The notes under the pieces are model-generated. The model worked only from the letters and a program-made list of their open reading frames with translations. It ran no database searches and was not told where the DNA came from. A program made the position numbers and the translations under genes. DNA of 9,751 nucleotides from Hyphomicrobiales bacterium (GTDB taxonomy: Bacteria; Pseudomonadota; Alphaproteobacteria; Rhizobiales; Xanthobacteraceae): the NCBI GenBank assembly GCA_003133345.1, contig PKXB01000036.1, forward strand, positions 1-9,751. The letters are read 5' to 3'. Positions 1 through 4,857 of this stretch are shown here, piece by piece. Position 1 is the stretch's first letter. Each line of letters begins with the position of its first letter.

Positions 1-803
1 CCGCGGCGGCGCGCGCCGCCGGTGCTGAGGTTTACCAGGAAAAGCGCCAGGGCAAAGGCTACGTGGTGCGGCGCATGTTCACCGACGTGGAGGCCGACAT
101 CTACGTGCTGGTGGACGGCGACGCCACCTACGACGCGCCGATCGCGGCCGCCATGATCGAGCGGCTGCTCGAGGGCCGGCTCGACATGGTGGTCGCCAAC
201 AGGATCGATCGCGAGCAAGCCGCCTATCGCGCCGGCCACCGCGCCGGTAACTGGCTTCTCACGTCGTTCGTCGCTTCGGTGTTCGGCCCCACCTTCAACG
301 ACATGCTGTCGGGCTATCGGGTGTTCTCGCGCCGGTTCGTGAAATCCTTTCCGGTGCTGTCCGGCGGCTTCGAGATCGAGACCGAGCTCACCATCCACGC
401 GCTCGAACTGGGGCTGGCGGTGGCGGAGATCGACACGCCCTATTACGCGCGGCCGAAGGGCTCGGCCTCCAAGCTCAACACATGGAGCGACGGCTTCCGC
501 ATCCTGCGCACCATCGTCAAGCTCTATCGCGCCGAACGGCCGCTGCCATTCTTCAGCGGCATCGGTCTGGCACTGACGATTGCGTCCTTTGGATTCGCGA
601 CCCCGGTTGTCGTCACCTACCTGGAAACCGGTCTGGTGCCGCGGCTGCCGACCGCCGTGCTCGCAACCGGATTGATGATCCTGGCGTTTTTATCCACCGC
701 CATCGGGCTGGTGCTCGACACGGTAACGCGCGGGCGCCGTGAGACGAAGCTGCTCGCCTATCTGGCGCACCGGGCGCCGGGCGAGGAACGCCGGCGCAGA
801 TAA
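1..803 (+). CDS. Family 2 glycosyltransferase with two C-terminal membrane spans (5' partial)
   Basis: This probably transfers a sugar from a nucleotide donor to a polyprenyl-phosphate carrier at the inner membrane, as DPM1/GtrB/ArnC-type GT2 enzymes do; donor and acceptor cannot be read from the sequence. The frame is open from base 3 with no start before it, so the N-terminus and the first part of the nucleotide-binding fold are missing. Visible are KRQGKGYVVRRMF, the metal-binding Asp-X-Asp as DGD (bases 114-122), LSGYRVFSRR, and the EIDTPYYARPKGSASKLNT segment typical of this family. Two hydrophobic stretches follow (about bases 545-640 and 655-725), then a basic tail. The in-frame GTG at 63 lies inside the conserved domain and is not the real start. 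Stop is TAA. The next gene begins 30 bases later on the same strand. Family assignment is confident; the pathway is unknown. Confidence 0.88.
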   Translation, partial: AAARAAGAEVYQEKRQGKGYVVRRMFTDVEADIYVLVDGDATYDAPIAAAMIERLLEGRLDMVVANRIDREQAAYRAGHRAGNWLLTSFVASVFGPTFNDMLSGYRVFSRRFVKSFPVLSGGFEIETELTIHALELGLAVAEIDTPYYARPKGSASKLNTWSDGFRILRTIVKLYRAERPLPFFSGIGLALTIASFGFATPVVVTYLETGLVPRLPTAVLATGLMILAFLSTAIGLVLDTVTRGRRETKLLAYLAHRAPGEERRRR

Positions 804-833
804 TTCGATTCGATATGATTTGGCTTTGAACGC

Positions 834-1064
834 ATGCGCGAACTCGTTCGCACCAATGACATGGTTCTGGTCTCGGCAGTGGTGGCCCTGCTTGAGGGCG
901 CCGGCATTCGTCCCATGGTGCTCGACCAGAACATGAGCGTGCTGGAAGGCTCGCTTGGTGTATTGCCGCGGCGAATTCTGGTGGCCGAACGACACGAGCT
1001 CACGGCGCGGCAGATTCTGGAAGACGCTGGGCTCGGCAAGGAGCTGCGTCCCGATGCGGACTGA
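834..1064 (+). CDS. DUF2007 putative signal-transducing protein
   Basis: A 76-residue protein whose sequence matches the pattern I know for DUF2007: it opens MRELVRTNDMVLVSAV, continues through ALLEGAGI, and ends with RRILVAERHELTARQILEDAG. Family members are small alpha/beta domains often labelled putative signal transducing protein, with no established biochemistry. The ATG at 834 is supported by the conserved family N-terminus (Met, a few residues, then RTND) rather than by a ribosome site: the bases before it (ggctttgaacgc) hold no clear Shine-Dalgarno. The gene overlaps the start of the following methyltransferase by 11 bases in another frame, indicating co-translation. Adjacency of DUF2007 and this methyltransferase is, as I recall, common in Hyphomicrobiales, so a functional link is plausible but unproven. 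Confidence 0.85.
   Translation: MRELVRTNDMVLVSAVVALLEGAGIRPMVLDQNMSVLEGSLGVLPRRILVAERHELTARQILEDAGLGKELRPDAD
1038..1043 (+). promoter_or_regulatory. Ribosome binding site of the methyltransferase gene
   Basis: AAGGAG lies 10 bases before the ATG at 1054, inside the end of the DUF2007 gene. It decides the start: the same frame is open further upstream to an ATG at 955, but that stretch encodes out-of-frame DUF2007 sequence and has no family match. Confidence 0.65.
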
Positions 1065-1824
1065 CGTCCTCGAAACCAGCGAAGATGCGGTGCTCGGCGG
1101 CAGGCTGCGATTGCGCCAGCCGCTCGCCGGCCATCGCGTCGGTCACGATGCGATCCTGCTGGCGGCGGCCACCGCCGCGCGCGCGGACGAACACGCAATC
1201 GACCTCGGCGCCGGCGTCGGTGCCGCCGGCCTGGCGCTGGCGGCGCGGGTGGCGGGGCTCAAGGTCACGCTGGTCGAGATCGATGCGGCGCTGTGCCGGC
1301 TTGCCGCCGACAATGCGCGGCTCAACCGGCTGGACGACCGCGTCGATGTGCTCACCCTCGATGTCGAGAATACGCAAGCGCTTGCGGCGGCAGGCCTTGC
1401 GCCCGGCAGTGCCGATCGTGTGCTGATGAACCCGCCGTTCCACGATGCGACCCGGCAGAACCTGTCGCCTGACCCGCGCCGGCGCCTCGCGCATGCGGCG
1501 GCACCCGGCCTGTTGCGGCGCTGGATCGCGAGTGCCGCGCTGCTGCTTAAGCCGCAAGGGGTGCTGAGCTTGATCTGGCGCGCCGATGCGCTGGCCGAGG
1601 TGCAGAGCGCGCTGACGGCTGAGTTCGGCGGCATCGCCGTGCTGCCGGTTTATCCACGCCCCGATGCGCCCGCCATTCGCGTGCTGGTGCGCGCGGTGAA
1701 ATCGGGCGGCGGCGCGGGCGTGACTTATCCCGGCCTCATCCTAAACGACCAGCACGGCAAGCCGACCGCGGCTGCGGAGGCGGTGCTGCGTGGCGGGGGA
1801 ACGCTGCGTATTACTGAAACCTAA
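1054..1824 (+). CDS. SAM-dependent N6-adenine methyltransferase, TrmN6/COG4123 type
   Basis: A 256-residue class I methyltransferase, probably acting in the cytoplasm on an RNA adenine; the E. coli relative (YfiC/TrmN6) modifies A37 of tRNA1(Val). Residues 30-37 (GHDAILLA) and the glycine-rich SAM-binding motif AIDLGAGVGAAGLA (48-61) are followed by VTLVEID (71-77), whose acidic residue should hold the SAM ribose. The catalytic NPPF tetrad of N6-adenine and related amino methyltransferases is at 126-129 (MNPPFHD). The C-terminal PGLILNDQHGKPTAAAEAVL is typical of this group. Start ATG 1054 is chosen for its AAGGAG site and the 11-base overlap with DUF2007. The length is close to that of YfiC. 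The exact target is inferred; other small-domain methyltransferases share these motifs. It converges with the minus-strand gene ending 16 bases downstream; I see no clear terminator between them. Confidence 0.85.
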   Translation: MRTDVLETSEDAVLGGRLRLRQPLAGHRVGHDAILLAAATAARADEHAIDLGAGVGAAGLALAARVAGLKVTLVEIDAALCRLAADNARLNRLDDRVDVLTLDVENTQALAAAGLAPGSADRVLMNPPFHDATRQNLSPDPRRRLAHAAAPGLLRRWIASAALLLKPQGVLSLIWRADALAEVQSALTAEFGGIAVLPVYPRPDAPAIRVLVRAVKSGGGAGVTYPGLILNDQHGKPTAAAEAVLRGGGTLRITET

Positions 1825-1840
1825 ACGCGGGCTATTTTGC

Positions 1841-1987
1841 CTAGGATTTGCGCCGCCCCGGCACGAATTCGCGCCAACGCCGGATGATGAGCTGGCGCCG
1901 CATGCGGGCCAGATTCTCGTCGTTGAGATGCGAAAGTCCAATAACACTGCTGATTAGCAGGAACAGAATGGTGAGTTTGGGATCCAT
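1841..1987 (-). CDS. Small single-span membrane protein (48 aa), conserved-looking hypothetical
   Basis: On the minus strand the ATG at 1987 opens a 49-codon frame to TAG at 1841. The protein starts MDPKLTILFLLISSVIGLSH, a short N-terminus and one hydrophobic span (about residues 5-20). It continues HLNDENLARMRRQLII and ends with a basic tail, RRWREFVPGRRKS. AAGAGG lies 7 bases before the start. The design, one inner-membrane anchor and a positively charged cytoplasmic tail, is what the sequence shows; function is unknown. I believe similar short proteins with the same MDPKLTILFLL opening occur in Bradyrhizobium relatives, but this is memory, not a search. It converges with the methyltransferase gene and diverges from the S49 peptidase gene across a 200-base spacer. 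The overlapping plus-strand frame (1848-2057) has no recognisable content. Confidence 0.75.
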   Translation of the reverse strand: MDPKLTILFLLISSVIGLSHLNDENLARMRRQLIIRRWREFVPGRRKS

Positions 1988-1994
1988 CAATCAG

Positions 1995-2000
1995 CCTCTT
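1995..2000 (-). promoter_or_regulatory. Ribosome binding site of the 48-residue minus-strand gene
   Basis: Read on the minus strand this is AAGAGG, 7 bases before the ATG at 1987. It is the main non-protein evidence that this short frame is translated. Confidence 0.6.
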
Positions 2001-2030
2001 CCAATGACCGTCAGTTTGCCGGCACGTACC

Positions 2031-2114
2031 GCATTGCAAAAAGCATTCCAAAGTTAAAAAATAGGCAATTTAGGGCATTTCCTGGTCAGGAATACGATTT
2101 TTGCTGCATTGCAA
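2031..2114. repeat. Direct 9-base repeat and central inverted repeat in a divergent spacer
   Basis: The spacer between the minus-strand small gene and the S49 peptidase (1988-2187) is visibly richer in A and T than its surroundings. GCATTGCAA occurs at 2031-2039 and again at 2106-2114, 75 bases apart, close to a whole number of helical turns. Between them, at 2079-2092, is the perfect inverted repeat TTCCTG-GT-CAGGAA, followed directly by TACGAT (2093-2098), a passable -10 hexamer without a convincing -35. These could be operator sites for one or both divergent genes. They could equally be chance, given their short length. No protein can be assigned. Confidence 0.3.
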
Positions 2115-2127
2115 CTAAAGAGAGGCC

Positions 2128-2151
2128 GCCCGCGGCCGGTTGCCGGCGGGC
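2128..2151 (+). other. GC-rich hairpin in the leader of the S49 peptidase gene
   Basis: GCCCGC pairs with GCGGGC, and inside it GGC pairs with GCC around a CGGTT loop, leaving one bulged G: nine pairs in all, followed by only three T residues. It lies 36 bases before the S49 start. The short T run argues against efficient termination. It could be a leader hairpin, or the end of a short transcript from the spacer. Confidence 0.3.
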
Positions 2152-2187
2152 TTTGACTTGGGTTCCAATGATGCCTAACTGGCCGGC

Positions 2188-3093
2188 ATGGCGCCCACCG
2201 CGACCCAACCGATGCCCGACATCCTCAAGCGCACGCTCGAGCTTCTGCGCAAGCTGGTGCCGGCGCGCTTTCGCGCCGACATCCCGGTGGTGCCGGTGGT
2301 GCGGCTATCCGGCGTCATCGGCGTGGTCACGCCGCTGCGACCCGGGCTGATGCTGTCCTCGACCGCCCGCTCGCTGGAGCGGGCGTTCTCGATCCGCAAC
2401 GCGCGCGCCGTGGCGCTGATCGTCAACTCGCCGGGCGGCTCGCCCGCGCAGTCGCATTTGATCTTCCGCCGTATCCGGCAGCTGGCCGCGGAAAAGAAGC
2501 TGCCGGTCATCGCCTTCGTCGAAGATGTCGGCGCCTCGGGCGGCTACATGCTGGCCTGCGCCGCCGATGAAATCATCTGCGATCAATTTTCCATCGTCGG
2601 CTCGATCGGCGTCGTCGGCGGCTCGTTCGGCTTCCCCAAACTTATGGAAAAGCTCGGCGTGGAGCGCCGGCTTTACACCTCCGGCGAGCGCAAGGTGATG
2701 CTCGATCCGTTCCTGCCGGAGAAACCGGAAGACCTAAAACGCATCAAGACGATCCAGAAAGACATCCACGAGCACTTCATTGCTCTGGTCAGAGAACGCC
2801 GTGGGAGCAAGCTGAAGGGCAGCGAGAAGACCCTGTTCTCCGGCGAGTTCTGGACCGCGCAGATGGCGGTCGAGCTGGGACTGGCCGACCGCATCGGCGA
2901 CCTGCGCTCGACTTTGCGCGAGCGCTATGGCGAGAAAGTGCGCACGCCGCTGATCGCCGCCGACCGCGGCCTGTTTGGCCGCCGGATTCCGGGCCTCGGC
3001 TCGCTCGATGCGCTCGCCCGCCAGGGCGGCCTTGCCGCTGACCTGTTGTCGGCGCTGGAGGCGCGGGCGTTATGGTCGCGCTACGGGCTCTAG
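2188..3093 (+). CDS. S49 family peptidase (SppA/SohB type)
   Basis: A 301-residue serine peptidase of the ClpP/crotonase fold. S49 enzymes use a Ser/Lys pair, form ring-like oligomers at the membrane, and degrade signal peptides or membrane-protein fragments. PVVPVVRLSGVIG (34-46) begins the core strand. VALIVNSPGGSPAQS (75-89) is the oxyanion-hole region. EDVGASGGYMLACAADEI (112-129) carries the nucleophile Ser117. SIVGSIGVVGGSFGF follows, and Lys169 in SGERKVMLDPF is the expected general base. It is shorter than E. coli SohB and has no convincing signal peptide or membrane span at its N-terminus, which is basic and amphipathic (DILKRTLELLRKLVPARF), so it may bind the membrane only peripherally. 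The start at 2188 lacks a clear Shine-Dalgarno; ATG 2212 is an alternative. The family is certain, the substrates unknown. Confidence 0.9.
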   Translation: MAPTATQPMPDILKRTLELLRKLVPARFRADIPVVPVVRLSGVIGVVTPLRPGLMLSSTARSLERAFSIRNARAVALIVNSPGGSPAQSHLIFRRIRQLAAEKKLPVIAFVEDVGASGGYMLACAADEIICDQFSIVGSIGVVGGSFGFPKLMEKLGVERRLYTSGERKVMLDPFLPEKPEDLKRIKTIQKDIHEHFIALVRERRGSKLKGSEKTLFSGEFWTAQMAVELGLADRIGDLRSTLRERYGEKVRTPLIAADRGLFGRRIPGLGSLDALARQGGLAADLLSALEARALWSRYGL

Positions 3094-3098
3094 GTTAG

Positions 3099-3130
3099 GT
3101 TTCGCGCGAGGCCGCGAAATCGCCTTGTTT
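3099..3130 (+). terminator. Candidate intrinsic terminator after the S49 peptidase gene
   Basis: Seven bases past the stop codon, TTTCGCG (3100-3106) pairs perfectly with CGCGAAA (3113-3119) around the loop CGAGGC, with a possible extra G-T pair outside. A T-richer stretch, CCTTGTTTT, follows four bases later. The stem is good, but the T run is displaced, so termination may be partial. Confidence 0.45.
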
Positions 3131-3173
3131 TCCGATCAATAAGTTGCGTTATCGCCGTTGACGAGGTGTCGCC

Positions 3174-3377
3174 ATGCCCCCGATTTTGCTCTCGCCGCTG
3201 CTGAAATGGTCGCTCGCTGCGCTGGGCGGCGCCATGGTCGTGCACTGGGTGGCGAAGGAAGCGCGCCGGATCAACGAGGAGCTCGACCAGGCCAAGCGCG
3301 CGAAGGTGCGCATTTCCGATATGGAAAACCGGCCGACCCTGCGGCGCGATCCGACGACCGGCGAATACCGCCTCTAA
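3174..3377 (+). CDS. Small single-span membrane protein (67 aa), hypothetical
   Basis: The protein has an N-terminal hydrophobic segment (about residues 4-26, ILLSPLLKW...MVVHWV), then a charged helical stretch (AKEARRINEELDQAKRAK). It ends in a polar tail, TLRRDPTTGEYRL, whose RRDP-TGEYR pattern looks conserved rather than random. GAGG lies 7 bases before the ATG. A single inner-membrane anchor with a cytoplasmic helical tail is the likely arrangement. I recognise no named domain and assign no function. It sits between the S49 peptidase and glyQ on the same strand. Its stop codon lies inside a small inverted repeat, and it converges with the 29-residue minus-strand ORF. Confidence 0.75.
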   Translation: MPPILLSPLLKWSLAALGGAMVVHWVAKEARRINEELDQAKRAKVRISDMENRPTLRRDPTTGEYRL

Positions 3378-3385
3378 TCTTAGAG
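3372..3385. repeat. Inverted repeat overlapping a stop codon between convergent genes
   Basis: CTCTAA-TC-TTAGAG is a perfect 6+2+6 inverted repeat that includes the TAA of the 67-residue gene. It lies in the gap before the convergent minus-strand ORF ending at 3409. The stem is AT-rich and short, with no T run, so a role in ending either transcript is only a possibility. Confidence 0.3.
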
Positions 3386-3408
3386 ATTTCGCTAATGGCT
3401 TGGTCGCT

Positions 3409-3498
3409 TCAGCGGCGGGGCACGCGCGGGTTACCGGCGACCATGGCGCCGAAAAACAGCACCGAAAACGCCAGACCAAAAAGTTGAAATTCCAACAT
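3409..3498 (-). CDS. Very small hydrophobic protein (29 aa), candidate
   Basis: On the minus strand the ATG at 3498 opens a 30-codon frame to TGA at 3409. It encodes MLEFQLFGLAFSVLFFGAMV followed by a short tail, AGNPRVPRR. About 18 residues form a continuous hydrophobic segment and the tail is basic, the usual look of a one-span micro-membrane protein. A strong Shine-Dalgarno, TGGAGG, ends 5 bases before the start. Supporting points are this ribosome site, the coherent membrane-protein composition, and the absence of any other gene in 3378-3658. Against it are the very small size and the lack of a recognised family. A longer overlapping minus frame (3090-3479) has no sensible content and no comparable ribosome site. 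Function unknown. Confidence 0.55.
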   Translation of the reverse strand: MLEFQLFGLAFSVLFFGAMVAGNPRVPRR

Positions 3499-3503
3499 TG
3501 CCG

Positions 3504-3509
3504 CCTCCA
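3504..3509 (-). promoter_or_regulatory. Ribosome binding site of the 29-residue minus-strand ORF
   Basis: Read on the minus strand this is TGGAGG, 5 bases before the ATG at 3498. It is one of the best Shine-Dalgarno matches in the window and the main reason to take this short frame seriously. Confidence 0.55.
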
Positions 3510-3590
3510 GCGGGGATAACCGAGCTTGTTCCGCTCGTTGGTCGCAGGGCTATCAGGTTCGGTTCAATGCCCGGTAAATTGCCCGCCGCC

Positions 3591-3630
3591 TTGACCCCTT
3601 TTTGACCCGCCGATAGGGTCCCAATCCATT
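3591..3630 (+). promoter_or_regulatory. Candidate promoter region of the glyQ operon
   Basis: CTTGAC (TTGACC at 3591-3596) is a good alphaproteobacterial -35 and is followed, 16 bases on, by ATAGGG, a mediocre -10. A second TTGACC at 3602-3607 has TCCATT 17 bases further on. The repeat TTGACCC recurs 11 bases apart, about one helical turn. It sits 30-70 bases before the glyQ start, in a region with no other plus-strand gene. The position is convincing; the -10 hexamers are weak. Confidence 0.4.
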
Positions 3631-3658
3631 CCCGTGCTTAAAAATCAGTAATTTTCCG

Positions 3659-4618
3659 ATGGCTGAAGCGAATCTTCGCGCCAGTGACCGCTCGCGCCCA
3701 GACAATCTGGACCCGTCGCGATCGTTCCAGGGGCTCATCCTGGCGCTGCAGCAGTACTGGGCGAATTGGGGCTGCGTGATCCTGCAGCCCTACGACATGG
3801 AGGTAGGAGCGGGCACCTTCCATCCGGCCACCACGTTGCGCGCGCTCGGGCCCAAGCCCTGGAACGCCGCCTACGTGCAGCCCTCGCGCCGGCCGAAGGA
3901 TGGCCGCTACGGCGAAAATCCTAACCGGCTGCAGCACTATTACCAATTCCAGGTGATCCTGAAGCCGTCGCCACCCGACATCCAGGACCTCTATCTCAAT
4001 TCGCTTAAGGTCATCGGCATCGATCCGAAGATCCACGACATCCGCTTTGTTGAGGACGATTGGGAGAGCCCGACGCTGGGCGCCTGGGGCTTAGGCTGGG
4101 AGTGCTGGTGCGACGGCATGGAGGTCTCGCAGTTCACTTATTTCCAGCAGGTCGCCGGCTTCGAATGTTCGCCGGTCGCCGGCGAGCTCACCTATGGGCT
4201 GGAGCGGCTCGCCATGTATGTGCAGGGCGTGGACAATGTGTTCGCGCTCAACTTCAACGGCCGCGACGACGAGAAGAAAGTCACCTATGGCGACGTGTTC
4301 CTGCAGGCCGAGCAGGAATACTCGCGGCACAATTTCGAATTCGCCGACACCGGCATGCTGTTCGAGCAGTTCAAGATGGCGGAAGCGGCGTGCAAAAAGT
4401 ACCTCGCCGATGGCTGGAGCAAGGACAGGAAGCATCACCTGATGGCGCTGCCGGCCTACGACCAGTGCATCAAGGCGAGCCACGTGTTCAATCTGCTCGA
4501 CGCGCGCGGCGTCATCTCGGTCACCGAGCGGCAGAGTTACATTCTGCGTGTGCGCGAGCTGGCGAAAGCCTGCGGCGAAGCCTGGCTGGCGACGGAAGCT
4601 GGAGGGGCGGCGGGATGA
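3659..4618 (+). CDS. glyQ: Glycine-tRNA ligase alpha subunit
   Basis: Catalytic alpha subunit (319 residues; about 300 in E. coli) of the bacterial alpha2beta2 glycyl-tRNA synthetase, which activates glycine with ATP and charges tRNA(Gly) in the cytoplasm. The class II aminoacyl-tRNA synthetase fold is complete: [19 protein letters not shown] (22-40), the near-invariant [16 protein letters not shown] (43-58), motif 2 in [20 protein letters not shown] (72-91), [18 protein letters not shown] (147-164), and motif 3 as [13 protein letters not shown] (175-187). The C-terminal helical part ends [20 protein letters not shown]. About 20 non-conserved residues precede the core, and no Shine-Dalgarno is visible before the ATG, so the exact start is slightly uncertain. 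An AAAAT-CAGTA-ATTTT inverted repeat (3641-3655) lies just upstream. The stop overlaps the next start as ATGA. Confidence 0.97.
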   Translation: MAEANLRASDRSRPDNLDPSRSFQGLILALQQYWANWGCVILQPYDMEVGAGTFHPATTLRALGPKPWNAAYVQPSRRPKDGRYGENPNRLQHYYQFQVILKPSPPDIQDLYLNSLKVIGIDPKIHDIRFVEDDWESPTLGAWGLGWECWCDGMEVSQFTYFQQVAGFECSPVAGELTYGLERLAMYVQGVDNVFALNFNGRDDEKKVTYGDVFLQAEQEYSRHNFEFADTGMLFEQFKMAEAACKKYLADGWSKDRKHHLMALPAYDQCIKASHVFNLLDARGVISVTERQSYILRVRELAKACGEAWLATEAGGAAG

Positions 4619-4857
4619 GCGAACCTGAAATCGGCGGCCGCGCACCGATCCCAGTCGAAGTCGAGGCCGGCAAGAGCTATTGGTGGTGCGCCTGCGGGCG
4701 CTCGAAGACGCAGCCGTTCTGCGACGGCTCGCACAAGGCGACCTCCTTCACGCCGATCGAGTTCAAGGCCGCGAAGAGCGAGAAGGTGTTCTTCTGCACC
4801 TGCAAGGGCAGCACCCGCAAGCCGACCTGTGACGGCAGCCACAAGAAGCTCGCATAA
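4615..4857 (+). CDS. Tandem CDGSH-type iron-sulfur protein
   Basis: An 80-residue soluble protein with two CDGSH domains, each predicted to bind a [2Fe-2S] cluster through three cysteines and one histidine. Domain 1 is Cys25-X-Cys27...Cys36-D-G-S-His40; domain 2 is Cys61-X-Cys63...Cys72-D-G-S-His76. Both read C-X-C-X8-C-D-G-S-H, matching the family signature, so all eight ligands are present. There is no membrane anchor, unlike mitoNEET; bacterial tandem CDGSH proteins are thought to act in electron transfer or redox or iron handling. GGAGGGG lies about 7 bases before the ATG. The start overlaps the glyQ stop (ATGA) and the stop overlaps the glyS start (TAATG), so it is locked into the glycyl-tRNA synthetase operon. 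Why is unknown. The same frame is open upstream through glyQ to 4060, but that part is a shadow. Confidence 0.93.
   Translation: MSEPEIGGRAPIPVEVEAGKSYWWCACGRSKTQPFCDGSHKATSFTPIEFKAAKSEKVFFCTCKGSTRKPTCDGSHKKLA

Noticed and set aside
955..1053. Upstream extension of the methyltransferase to the ATG at 955
   Set aside because: The added 33 residues are DUF2007 read out of frame. The ATG at 1054 has a good ribosome site and gives the normal family N-terminus.
1848..2057. A 69-codon plus-strand frame in the spacer after the methyltransferase
   Set aside because: Its translation is Arg/Met/Ser-rich without pattern, and the opposite strand has a better-supported small membrane protein over most of the same bases.
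3591..3658. A T-box or glycine riboswitch in the glyQ leader
   Set aside because: The 5' region is too short, and I see no specifier loop, T-box sequence or glycine aptamer core. T-box control is mainly a Firmicutes/Actinobacteria feature.
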